DNA of 43,375 bases from Chrysochromulina tobinii (Eukaryota; Haptophyta; Prymnesiales; Chrysochromulinaceae), in assembly GCA_001275005.1 (NCBI GenBank), contig JWZX01002168.1, forward strand, positions 1-43,375, given 5' to 3'. Positions 1-7,980 of this stretch are shown in pieces. Under the pieces are notes generated by a model. It was not told the DNA's origin. It saw only the letters and a program-made list of their open reading frames with translations, and searched no databases. Each line of letters begins with the position of its first letter. Positions within the stretch are counted from its first letter, which is position 1. Made by a program: the position numbers and the translations under genes.

Positions 1-1322
1 GAGGGCGGCGGCGGGGGGGGATGCGAGGGCGGCGGCGAGGGCTGCGGCGGCGGTGGCGAGGGCGGCGAGGGCGAGGGCGAGGGCGGCGAGGGCGAGGGCG
101 AGGGCGGCGGCGGCAGCGGGGGCGAGGGCGGCGGCGGCGAGGACGGCGGGCGTGGCGAGAAAAGCAACGAGCAGAACTGACCGCGGAAGTGGTCGCGAAC
201 CGCACCGATGTTGGCCGCGGTGAAGGCGTAGATCGAGGCGGGGGAGGAGGAGATGGCCGCGATCGTTGCCGCGCTCGCCGTCCCGAAGCCGACGCCGAAG
301 ATCTGGACGCCGGCGGCACGGACCGTTGCTGCCTGAGCGATGGCCGCAGCGGCGCCGCCATATTCCGGGTTCTGCTCCCCGTCCGTGAGCAAGAGGAGCA
401 ACTTCAGACGTGTGCCCCAGCTACCTTTCGCCTGGAGGACTGCAAGCCCGGACGCGAGGCCGCTGCTGATGGAGGTCCCGCCATTGGCTTCCTGGGCGGT
501 GGCCAAGGCCGCGAGCACCGCGTTGAGATCGGAGGACAGATAGGACAGGACAGTGGCCGTATCGTCAAACTCCACGAGCCCCACGCGCGACGCATTCGCG
601 CCGAAATCGAGTTGAAGGAGAAGCTCGCGCGCAAACTCGAGCCCCTGGGTCTGGACGGGCGTCATACTCCCAGAGTGATCGAACACAAGCACCAGGTCGA
701 GGGGCAGCCCGTTGGTGCACTGGGGCGCACGCGGTGGCGGCGGCGGCCGCGGTAGACGCGGCCCGCAGTCGAAGCAGTCGGTGCCGTACATGCACGACGT
801 ACCGTACTCGGAGCCGGGGCCGCCATCGTCGCAATCGCCATCGAAGGCGTATATAGGCATTCCGATGCACTCGTTCGTGCAGAGAGTCAAGGACGCGCCG
901 GGGGGGAAAGGTGAAGGCGGCGGCCGCAGTTGACGCGGTCCGCAGTCGAAGCAGTCGGAGCCGTACGGGCACCACGCACCGTACTCGGAGCCGGGGCCGC
1001 CATCGTCGCAATCGGCATCGGAGGACCAGTTGCATGTGTTCGTGCACAGGCCAGGCGGTGGGGGGGGGCGCGGTTGACGCGGTCCGCAGTCGAAGCAGTC
1101 GGTGCCGTAGACGCACGACGTACCGTATTCGGAGCCGGGGCCGCCATCGTCGCAATCGCCATCGAAGGCGTACGATGGATTTCCGATGCACGTGTCCGTG
1201 CAAAGTGTTGTCTGAAGCGCGCGGCGGTTCGTCTCGCCGCTCGGGGTAATGTGCTCGCCGAGAGAGATTGCGCTCTCGGCTTGCGCGCCAAAGGCGGCGG
1301 CGACGAGCAGGAAGGGCCCCAT
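1..1322 (-). CDS. Secreted Cys-module / von Willebrand factor A / Pro-rich protein (3' end outside window)
   Basis: The reading frame opens at ATG 1322 and stays open to the left edge, so the C terminus is missing. The N terminus MGPFLLVAAAFGAQAES reads as a signal peptide. Three Cys-rich modules follow (about 1202-770), each with a C-x3-C pair, a DGDCDDGGPGSEYG or DADCDDGGPGSEYG core and a DCFDCGPR end. A vWA domain (about 720-190) starts LDLVLVFDHSGSM, which supplies the DxSxS part of a MIDAS metal site, and later has LLTDGEQN with the MIDAS Asp. After FCSLLFSPRPPSS the frame turns into Pro/Ser tracts. vWA domains with a MIDAS bind ligands or matrix through a divalent cation, so a secreted or wall-bound adhesion protein is likely. 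The Cys module is one I cannot name with certainty. Frame and signal peptide are clear; partners are unknown. Confidence 0.85.
   Translation of the reverse strand, partial: MGPFLLVAAAFGAQAESAISLGEHITPSGETNRRALQTTLCTDTCIGNPSYAFDGDCDDGGPGSEYGTSCVYGTDCFDCGPRQPRPPPPPGLCTNTCNWSSDADCDDGGPGSEYGAWCPYGSDCFDCGPRQLRPPPSPFPPGASLTLCTNECIGMPIYAFDGDCDDGGPGSEYGTSCMYGTDCFDCGPRLPRPPPPPRAPQCTNGLPLDLVLVFDHSGSMTPVQTQGLEFARELLLQLDFGANASRVGLVEFDDTATVLSYLSSDLNAVLAALATAQEANGGTSISSGLASGLAVLQAKGSWGTRLKLLLLLTDGEQNPEYGGAAAAIAQAATVRAAGVQIFGVGFGTASAATIAAISSSPASIYAFTAANIGAVRDHFRGQFCSLLFSPRPPSSPPPPSPPLPPPPSPSPSPPSPSPSPPSPPPPQPSPPPSHPPPPPP
768..1202 (-). repeat. Three tandem Cys-module repeats
   Basis: Three copies of a roughly 120-150 nt unit sit inside the vWA gene. 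The shared core on the + strand is ggagccggggccgccatcgt followed by cgcaatcg. Copies 1 and 3 are closest (AFDGDCDDGG); the middle copy reads SSDADCDDGG. Pro-rich spacers of variable length separate them. This is coding module duplication, not a noncoding satellite. Confidence 0.85.
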
Positions 1323-2449
1323 GCGGCCCTTTGTCGATAGACGCAAAATAAGAGTGCTCGCGAAGTTGGTGCGCTCGTAAGGACAAAATCGAAAAAGGTC
1401 AGCTCCGACACCTCCACAAGACTCGCGATACGCTCCACGTCGCTAACATCTCCACCGCCTAACACCGGTCACCGCCATCCAAGCCGCAGACGCCCAAACC
1501 ATCCAGCAGAACCAGCATCCTCAAGCTCAACTGCTCAAGTGCTCAACGTCGCAATCGCGCGCATGCTCCGTGTCTCGTTCTCTCGTATGGGGTCATGCAA
1601 GGTGTGTGTATTCTGAACGGGCAGTAACAGTGTCGTAGCACCGGTCGTCGCGTGTGTCGTGTAAACACACAAGCGCGACTCGGCCACTACCACACGATTA
1701 CCACACGAAACACACAATTGGAAACACAGGGACTGACACGCGCCCATCTCGTCGTCGCGGGCGGGTCCCGGGTCGTACGTCCTTCCCTAGGGCGTGCGTG
1801 CGTGTGCTAGGTATGGTCTGGTCAGCACCCAAAGCTACTTTCCTAGGGGGCTACATGACAGCTAAGGCCTTTGGAGCTCCTGACGTGCTCACTTTCCACC
1901 ATGTCACTTTCCGGTTCCCTTTCCCACTGGTCTTCCCACTTGTTCCCATGCTTGTTCCCTGAACTCTGTTACACGACCGGAAGGCGGAAGCGCTGTTCAC
2001 GTTTGAGTTAAGTGCACGATCTTCCGACCGCGCGCCGCACACCGGGACCGGCGGATGGCCGTCCCGCGACCCGCCTCCTCCGGTGCTCCGGAGCCTCCTC
2101 CGCCGGCGCGCCGCGCAAGTGTCCCGCTCGTGAGTCTGCACGCGCAGCGCTCGTATTGCTGCGGTCCATCGTCGAAGCTCGAGCTCAAAGATGATCTACT
2201 ACGTATGATCTCTCTGCCATATATCGTAATATATCTGAGCATCCATCATCCATGCGGGCTTCTCATGTTCATGTCAGATCGTTTGCGGCCAATACGCACA
2301 TGCCCCTCCCGAACTCGCGAGCACTGCCCACGCCGTGCGCCTGTTGCGACGATCCTCACCCAAAAATACTAGCACTCGAGCGCGAGCGCAAGCCCTCAGA
2401 GGACGAGGCCGCCCGCGACGGCGCGAGCTCGACCTGCGAGCGCAAGCCC
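1323..2449. other. Intergenic region, no supported gene
   Basis: About 1.1 kb lies between the vWA start and the LRR stop. Base composition drops toward 50% GC in 1500-2000. It holds a 46-nt sequence (1595-1640) that recurs at 23215-23260, an A/T palindromic patch near 2218-2236 (ccatatatcgtaatatat) and one copy of a 54-nt-period tandem duplication (2381-2417). Open frames here have no recognisable protein features. The vWA promoter should lie in the part next to 1322. Confidence 0.6.
1595..1640 (-). repeat. Dispersed repeat, copy 1 of 2
   Basis: Read on the minus strand this segment matches 23215-23260 (+) at 41 of 46 positions by eye. The shared core is CACTGTTACTGCCCG followed by TCAGAA and an ACACACAC run. 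Both copies are intergenic. It is too short to classify, but it could be part of an old mobile element or a regulatory block. Confidence 0.65.
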
Positions 2450-2471
2450 TCAGAGGACGAGGCCGGCCGCG
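2381..2471. repeat. Tandem duplication across the LRR stop codon
   Basis: Two 37-nt copies (2381-2417 and 2435-2471) share gcgagcgcaagccctcagag and continue gacgaggcc, with period 54. The copy at 2435-2471 holds the last codons and the TGA of the LRR gene. The other copy lies just downstream in the presumed 3' UTR. Confidence 0.8.
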
Positions 2472-4099
2472 GGAGCGCCTCGTGAGAGCCACGCCTCGCG
2501 AAGCTTGTCCTCCTGGTCTCCTACGATGTGGTTCGCCCGCAGCTGGAGCAGTCGAAGTGACGCATTCTGGCGCACGGCTTGAACGAGGAAGAGGACAGGG
2601 CATGCAGACACGTTGCGCTCGTCCAAGTGCCACTGGTCCATGGCCTCCGACGAGCGGCCGAGGGCATTGTCGGTCAGGTCAAGGCTCTCGAGGGTGGTGG
2701 AGGACGCGAGCGCCGCGGCGAGCGCTCGCACTCCATCGCGCACCTTGCCCCACCGCCCCAGCAGCTGGCACGAGGCGGCGTCAAGCCTTGTGAGGGAGGG
2801 CTGTGCGGCGACGATCTGAGCGAGCATCGACGCTCCTTCGTGCCCCAATGGATTGCCTGACAGGTCGAGTGAGCGCACGCCCGTCCGAACGTCACCGATC
2901 GCGACGATGAGAGCTTTGAGGGCAGCATGCGCTGAGCTCGCACTGATCATGTTGGAGCGAAGGCCAAGCTTGGTGAGGGCTGGGTGCGCTCGGACGCCCG
3001 CGCTGAGCTCGAGGAGCCCGTAGGGGTCCGTACCGCCCGCGGAGCATGCATTGATCTCGTTCATGCGCAGCGTGCGCAGGCCCTTCGCCCGCGGAAGCGC
3101 ACGCCCGATGGCAGCGGCGCCACGCGCGCCTAGAGGGTTGTGGCTCACGTCGAGGGACTGCAGCGCGCTGCTGTGGCGCATGAGCCAGCCGATCATGTCG
3201 GCGGCGTCGGACTGCAGGTTCACGCATGACACGTCGATCTTGCGCGCGTGCAGGCAGCTCATCACGTCGACGCGCGCCCTCACGGCAAAGTGCGCCAGCC
3301 AGGGCGCAAGGCACAGACACTCATCCAAGATGAATCGAGCCACGGCCACGGGAAGCACGGGCAGACCAGATCGTCCGAGCCCGCCCGTGAGCACAAGCGC
3401 GGCGGTGTATCGGCGCTCGATCGCCTCGTCCAGCAGGTAGAGGCCCCATGCGCCGCGCGAGCGAAAGGTGGGTGATGGCCGGCTGGGCTGCCGGCTAACC
3501 TCCGTGCCGAGCGGCGCTGGCGGCATGATGCTGAGCAGGTCCTTGCACGCGTGTGGTGCGAGCGTCGGTGAGCGGACGCTCACCGACCCGGGCGTGCACA
3601 CGAGCTTGGGCCACAGGGCGTACTCGTCCACGACCGCCTCGTCCGACGACGACGACGACGACGACGACGAGGAGGAGGAGGAAAGGCGAATGGCGGCGAG
3701 AGCGAGCTCGGGCGACGACGGGGAGGCGGCGCAACTGGCGGCGCCCTCATCCACGTCGTCTTCGTACTCGACGACCTCAAAGTAGATGTCTCGAGTCAGA
3801 TATATGGCCAAGATCTCGTCATTCTCCCTGGACAGCCGCGGCCGTGCTTTGGCCTCTGCAGATTGGTGCTCGACCTCGTCGTCGGTGTATTCGTCGGAGG
3901 GAGACAGGAACACGGTCGTAGTAGAAACACGCTCCGCTTTGCAGTCGGCTGGCAGGAGATCATCGGAATCCTCCCAGTCGTTAGGGACAGCTGGTGGCGC
4001 GTGCTTCTCCGAGAAGTGCGCAAAGTCCACCATGATGAGTTTAGTTTGATGAGTATCCCTCTCGAAAGCGTCCAGAGCGTCGGCACCCCGAATGCACAT
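2450..4099 (-). CDS. Leucine-rich repeat protein, ribonuclease-inhibitor type
   Basis: This is a single open frame of 549 residues from the first in-frame ATG (4099, MCIRGADALDAF). A second ATG at 4033 (MVDFAHFSEK) is possible, and the frame is open further upstream without an ATG. The N-terminal 200 residues are acidic and Ser-rich, with a run of 14 Ser. From about residue 285 come long LRRs of the cytosolic RI/NLRC type, such as LQSLDVSHNPLGARGAAAI, VRSLDLSGNPLGHEGASML and LESLDLTDNALG. Such repeats form a protein-binding horseshoe. No NACHT, kinase or membrane segment is visible, so this looks like an adaptor rather than a receptor. It carries a KLVCTPG motif that recurs as KLVCTPS in the next gene. 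Function is unknown. Confidence 0.75.
   Translation of the reverse strand: MCIRGADALDAFERDTHQTKLIMVDFAHFSEKHAPPAVPNDWEDSDDLLPADCKAERVSTTTVFLSPSDEYTDDEVEHQSAEAKARPRLSRENDEILAIYLTRDIYFEVVEYEDDVDEGAASCAASPSSPELALAAIRLSSSSSSSSSSSSSDEAVVDEYALWPKLVCTPGSVSVRSPTLAPHACKDLLSIMPPAPLGTEVSRQPSRPSPTFRSRGAWGLYLLDEAIERRYTAALVLTGGLGRSGLPVLPVAVARFILDECLCLAPWLAHFAVRARVDVMSCLHARKIDVSCVNLQSDAADMIGWLMRHSSALQSLDVSHNPLGARGAAAIGRALPRAKGLRTLRMNEINACSAGGTDPYGLLELSAGVRAHPALTKLGLRSNMISASSAHAALKALIVAIGDVRTGVRSLDLSGNPLGHEGASMLAQIVAAQPSLTRLDAASCQLLGRWGKVRDGVRALAAALASSTTLESLDLTDNALGRSSEAMDQWHLDERNVSACPVLFLVQAVRQNASLRLLQLRANHIVGDQEDKLREAWLSRGAPAAGLVL
3644..3682. repeat. Trinucleotide tract encoding poly-Ser
   Basis: A (CGA)9-like tract followed by (GAG)n on the + strand encodes the Ser run of the LRR protein on the minus strand. 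It is in frame with the gene, so expansion or contraction only changes Ser number. Confidence 0.9.
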
Positions 4100-4483
4100 G
4101 ATGAGCCGAATCGCTGCTTTTGACGAAGATTTGGGAAAACTCGCAAATTTTGACGAAATTTGACCGCGTCTTGCGGGTTTAGAGAGTTGAGGTGGCTGGA
4201 TCCGCACGAAACCTGCTCCGATCCAGCACAATCACGCCCACGCAGCCACGCTAACGACATGCGCACGCTATTCTGGGACGAGCGTGAGGCTCGAGGCTCG
4301 AGCGAGTAAATACATGCACCATAACGAGAGTCATCGCGGAGGGGGGTCTGGCCTCGAGCCCAATGTGGACGACTTGATTGCTGATCGCGCGATAGGAGGA
4401 GGAAGAGCACCTGACCACAAAGGTCTGTGACCTGACGCAGAGGGACCGAGGAGCAAGAGCACCTGATCTCTAACATAATTCGA
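4100..4483. other. Intergenic region between LRR gene and Ser/Pro-rich gene
   Basis: These 384 nt separate two minus-strand genes. The part next to 4099 should contain the LRR promoter and 5' UTR; the part next to 4484 the 3' UTR of the upstream gene. The LRR frame stays open to 4231 but has only a TTG there. I see no further gene, repeat array or hairpin. Confidence 0.5.
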
Positions 4484-5326
4484 TCAGTCCTCACTCTCGA
4501 AGTCGATCATCGATCGAGCGACGAGTGCGTTGGCGCGCAGAGAGACAATTGCGCGAGCGCGCTTGGGCGCGGGGCACTTGACGAGCGTCGCCATCGCCTC
4601 AAAGGCATGGGGGCCTGCGGGCGGCGTGTCGGTGTCGCCCGCTCGGTGGCCTGCCTGCGAGCATATGCTGAGCGAGGAGGGGAGGCTCCGAAGCGAGTTC
4701 TGCGACATGGTGCGGGTGGCGAGCATGGAATTCGATTCGACCGGGCCCGTCAGGAAGTCATCCGCAGGTGCGATCGGGCTGCCATCGCGGTTCTCCTCGG
4801 TCGCCGTCGTGGTCCTCCCGGAAAGTGGGGTACCGAGGGCAGCAAACTCGGGGAAGGAGACCTCGCCCAACTCACAGTATGTCAAGCCGGCGGCCAGCCC
4901 GACGTTCTCCTCCTGCCTCTCTCGCTTCTGCACGCGTGCCGAGCGCTCCGAGACCTCAGGGGGTGGGGACTTGAAGTGGAAGGTCTTCGGTGCGAGAGGC
5001 CTAACGCAGGGGCTGAGCACACGCACGCATTCGACCGTCCGGCTCTTGGGTGAGCCAAAGACGGAATCGATTTCATCTTCCTCTGATAGTAGGGGGGTCT
5101 GCAGGCCGAGGTTCGATGCCTTTGGCACCCGAAGCCCACTAGGGGTGCACACGAGTTTGACAGTCCGTTGTTTGGGCGAGCCAAAGACAGGCTCTCCGCC
5201 ATCCTCCTCTGGAGACGACTGCAGACGGACGCTCGCAAGGCGTGGCCGAAGCATCGCAGCTGGCGACGTCATAGGGTCGAGCGTCGTGCGGGCGCGCAAG
5301 GACGGAGGCGAAGCCCCAGTGTCCAT
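4484..5326 (-). CDS. Ser/Pro-rich hypothetical protein with an internal repeat
   Basis: The frame gives 280 residues from the first ATG (5326, MDTGASPPSLRAR) and is open to 5500 without an ATG, so an upstream exon is possible. No domain is recognised. Two related stretches stand out, VFGSPKQRTVKLVCTP and VFGSPKSRTVECVRVLSP, each preceded by an acidic SEEDE or SPEEDG patch. Many SP/TP dipeptides suggest phosphorylation by proline-directed kinases. The C terminus is basic (PAPKRARAIVSLRAN) then acidic (FESED). The KLVCTPS motif is shared with the LRR protein next door (KLVCTPG), hinting at a common ancestor or binding partner. A disordered, probably nuclear or signalling protein is a guess. Confidence 0.5.
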   Translation of the reverse strand: MDTGASPPSLRARTTLDPMTSPAAMLRPRLASVRLQSSPEEDGGEPVFGSPKQRTVKLVCTPSGLRVPKASNLGLQTPLLSEEDEIDSVFGSPKSRTVECVRVLSPCVRPLAPKTFHFKSPPPEVSERSARVQKRERQEENVGLAAGLTYCELGEVSFPEFAALGTPLSGRTTTATEENRDGSPIAPADDFLTGPVESNSMLATRTMSQNSLRSLPSSLSICSQAGHRAGDTDTPPAGPHAFEAMATLVKCPAPKRARAIVSLRANALVARSMIDFESED

Positions 5327-5601
5327 GGAGATTTGATGAAAAGTCGGCTTCGCGAGTGCTTCGTCTGCTTCGAAGACGCAACAGGGATCCTTTTTTGGTA
5401 CGAGACAGGGGAACCTCGAAAAATCTTCGCCGGAGATCACTACCTCGGAATATCTCCGGGACCAAAGTAGAGGTTCGATCTCGAGGTCGGTTGTCGTCAC
5501 ATCCTACGTAACATGGCAAAGTCTGAATATCGGGACACATCTGTCACCCCTTCCACCCTGTGCCCGTCCATTTCCCGTCCAAACAAAGGTGACCTTCACG
5601 A

Positions 5602-6441
5602 TTACCGGCCAATGTCGCCGCCGATGACGACGTCGGCCGCGGACATGTCCGTGTTGATGGAGTGCGGGACAACGCCCGCGGTCATGGGGAACTCGATGGG
5701 CGCGGTGTTGACGATGCGGACGACGTTGCCCGAGCCCGGGGTCTCGAGGATGGCGAAGAATGGCCGGTCGAGGCCGTCCTCGGTGTAGAGCTCGATGACC
5801 TGCTTGTTATTGTTCGGGCCCTGGAGGAGCTCGATGCGCGCGTTCAGCGGGCGTCCGTCGGTCTTGAGCAGCACCTGGACGCTGTCGACGGTTGGGTCGA
5901 AGGGATACGTGCGCAGGGCTCCACCTTGGATGGTCGTCGAGGCGGCGATGCAGTCGGCGGACGGGCTGTCGACCTGGTCAGCGACGACGTTGGCGGCGAT
6001 GGGGAACTCGATCTGGCCGATGTTGCGGATGGCCACGGTGTTCGGGCCGCGCGGCGTCTCGATCACCGCCGAGAAGGGGCGGAGCTGGCCGTTCTCGACA
6101 TACACGCGCATCTTGCATGGCGTGTTGTCGGGGCCGTGCCAGAGCTCGATGTCGGCATCGAGCGGGCGCCCCTCGGTGCTGAGGACGACCTGCACCTGCT
6201 CCACGGACGGCGAGCGGTACGACCACGTGCGCAGCGAGCCTCCCTGCACGAGGATGGTGGAGTCGGCCTTGACGGGCGCATTGCGCGTGGGCACGACGCC
6301 GCCAGTGTAGATCGCGGTGCCGTAGCCGACCTGCTCGCGCTGGAAGGTCTGCTGCATCACGGGTGATGCGTGGCGCAGGGCTGGCGAGGCGACCGGGCCG
6401 AGCATCAGAGCGGGGGAGGCAGCGAGGACGCAGGAGAGCAT
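5602..6441 (-). CDS. Two-domain algal protein with a targeting-type N terminus
   Basis: ATG 6441 opens a 279-residue protein. The start MLSCVLAASPALMLGPVASP looks like a signal or bipartite plastid-targeting leader (hydrophobic, Ala/Ser/Pro-rich, few acids). The body is two copies of one roughly 85-residue domain. Copy 1 runs GGSLRTWSYRSPSVEQVQVV to IEFPIAANV, copy 2 GGALRTYPFDPTVDSVQVLL to IEFPMTAGV. Shared positions include GRPL(D/N)A, IEL, QGPNN/HGPDN, VIETP/ILETP and IEFP. I have an unverified impression that similar sequences occur in diatoms and haptophytes, but I know no assigned function. The gene shares a 296-nt divergent promoter region with the F-box gene. Confidence 0.7.
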   Translation of the reverse strand: MLSCVLAASPALMLGPVASPALRHASPVMQQTFQREQVGYGTAIYTGGVVPTRNAPVKADSTILVQGGSLRTWSYRSPSVEQVQVVLSTEGRPLDADIELWHGPDNTPCKMRVYVENGQLRPFSAVIETPRGPNTVAIRNIGQIEFPIAANVVADQVDSPSADCIAASTTIQGGALRTYPFDPTVDSVQVLLKTDGRPLNARIELLQGPNNNKQVIELYTEDGLDRPFFAILETPGSGNVVRIVNTAPIEFPMTAGVVPHSINTDMSAADVVIGGDIGR

Positions 6442-6737
6442 AGTGGTGTCTTGGATGTGATCGTGAGTGCGCGAAGCTGCGATTGTGTGCAGATGTTCCG
6501 AGGTGGGTTTCGAGATTGCATCTCGCGAAACGGAGCGAAGGGCGGGGCGTGGTGAGGCGACTCTGTCCCCTATATGCTTGCCGGCCTGTGGTAGTCACCG
6601 ACCCCCCTGAACACCGCAACCCTTACACAAATCTAGAGTTTCGTTCGAAGTAGGCGTGAAGTTCGACGAAAGGTGAGCATCTTCGATTCACATTCCTCCA
6701 CATTCGGCAGTCCTAGCATCGGCAATCTTCGCCCCTG
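6442..6737. promoter_or_regulatory. Divergent promoter region (two-domain protein / F-box)
   Basis: This 296-nt gap separates two divergent ATGs, so both promoters should lie in it. It includes a GC box-like gggcggggcg at about 6540. No TATA element is obvious. Transcription starts cannot be placed from sequence alone. Confidence 0.4.
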
Positions 6738-7436
6738 ATGCGCCGTCCGCCTACGTCGCTCCTCAGCCTTCCCACGGAGGTGCTCGAGGCCGTATGCAGC
6801 CTACTGCCCTCCGAAGACATCACCTCACTCGCGTCGACCGCGAGGGCCACCGCGTCGCTGCACTACACGAGGATCGGCGTGCTTGTGGCACAACAGCGTT
6901 ATCTAACTGAGACGTCGTATGCGCATCTGGCTGCCATCGTCGGCGTGTTGCCCGGATGCAGGGCGCGCGATCAGTTGGCCGAAGTGGTCGAGCTCGCGAT
7001 GGCCGAGTTCAAGTCCAAGTGCTTCGCGGACGAGTCGCACCTGCACAGGCTGCAGCAGTTGCTGAGCCTCGCTTCCCGCTGTGAGGATGTGCCTGGCCCG
7101 ACACCTGTCGCAGCGGCGCACGACGCCGCCGAGTGCTGCCAGTCGTGCAGATGGCAGACTGCGCAGCTGCTCAGCCTGTGCACGCGCGTGCGACAGATCT
7201 GTGTGCTCGCCAGCATGTCCCCGGCACATCGCGCATGCTTCTCCGCACTCAGCAAGGAGGGCGATGTGATGCAGCCGCAGCCGCGAGCGCACCTTTTGGA
7301 GGCGTTGCCTCTGCACCTACCACTGCATCTACCACTGCACAATGAATCAGAGGCAGAGCAGGTGCTGCCCGGCGACGCGTCTCCTGCCGAACCGCACGGT
7401 GCAACTCCTCAGCAGCAGTACCGAGACCCAGTCTGA
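6738..7436 (+). CDS. F-box protein
   Basis: The frame gives 232 residues from ATG 6738. The N terminus LLSLPTEVLEAVCSLLPSED is a standard F-box (LP-x-E-x-L start, Leu spacing), which binds Skp1 and makes the protein a substrate receptor of an SCF ubiquitin ligase. The rest is helical and Cys/His-containing (ECCQSCRWQ) with no recognised WD40, LRR or Kelch substrate domain. The tail has a small repeat (LPLHLPLHLPLH). No intron is needed. The substrate is unknown. Confidence 0.75.
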   Translation: MRRPPTSLLSLPTEVLEAVCSLLPSEDITSLASTARATASLHYTRIGVLVAQQRYLTETSYAHLAAIVGVLPGCRARDQLAEVVELAMAEFKSKCFADESHLHRLQQLLSLASRCEDVPGPTPVAAAHDAAECCQSCRWQTAQLLSLCTRVRQICVLASMSPAHRACFSALSKEGDVMQPQPRAHLLEALPLHLPLHLPLHNESEAEQVLPGDASPAEPHGATPQQQYRDPV

Positions 7437-7763
7437 ACGTAAGAAATTTAGGATCGCCTGCGTCGGGCTGATGGATGAAGCGGACTGAACGTGTACTATT
7501 GATTGTAGTAGAAGCTGAGTGTCGTGGCATTCGGGCCATCGGTTCGTGTATCGTGTGGACTATAATTCCACTTTAGAACCACGTTTAGTCGAACGCACTC
7601 TCGAACGCGCAGAGGTGGCGAACAGGCGCGTCAACACGCGCTCTTAAATTCGGTATGAGCTAAGCTGTGAGCTATGACAGAGGTAGTTGAGCAGCATGCT
7701 CAATCCTCAAACTTGATGAGACGCATCAAAATCCCAATGGAATCTTGATCTTCCGTACCGCGT

Positions 7764-7780
7764 CCGGTAAAATTACCCGG
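7764..7780. terminator. Small hairpin in GPX 3' flank
   Basis: The segment ccggtaaaattacccgg can fold as CCGG/TAA pairing with TTA/CCGG, with one extra C. It may be a 3'-end processing structure or chance. Confidence 0.2.
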
Positions 7781-7881
7781 TGTATGAGGCGTCCGGCCGG
7801 CCCTCCCGCTGTGCCGGCCCGCCGAGTCGACCCCACGTGCCGCGATTTACTCCCTGAGAGAGGAGTTCGTGAATTATTGAG

Positions 7882-7945
7882 CCTCCATCGGCTGCGGCGC
7901 GCCTCAGTGAGGTTGCGCGCTTGACGACAGCCAATTTCATAGCGA
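7882..7945 (-). promoter_or_regulatory. Candidate SECIS element of the GPX mRNA
   Basis: Read on the minus strand, 41 nt past the GPX TAA, there is ATGA (7940-7937) and, 50 nt on, CGAT (7890-7887). Their bases line up as the U-U, G-A, A-G non-Watson-Crick core of a eukaryotic SECIS. Between them TTGGCTG pairs with CAGCCGA, CG pairs with CG after a bulged T, a 5' bulge TCAA supplies the unpaired AA, and GCGCGC pairs with GCGCGC, capped by CTC-ACT-GAG. That resembles a form 2 SECIS. The ATGA-to-AA spacing (14 nt) is slightly long and helix I is weak. The fold was done by hand. Confidence 0.45.
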
Positions 7946-7980
7946 GCGACACTGCACACTTTGAGGGAGTCGACGGAAGC

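Larger units (their letters stand above)
7437..7980. other. Tail-to-tail intergenic region with SECIS candidate
   Basis: This 544-nt region lies between the convergent F-box and GPX stops and should hold both 3' UTRs. It is AT-richer in 7437-7750. Nothing protein-like is convincing. The candidate SECIS (7882-7945) and a small hairpin (7764-7780) are listed separately. Confidence 0.6.

Noticed and set aside
1654-1962. 102-codon + strand open frame in the first intergenic region
   Set aside because: No domain, no signal peptide, low-complexity Phe/Pro tail, no supporting context.
2210-2240. Origin or centromere-like A/T palindrome
   Set aside because: Too short and isolated; no supporting repeats.
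3644-3682. Trinucleotide tract as a regulatory element
   Set aside because: It is in frame and encodes the Ser run of the LRR protein.
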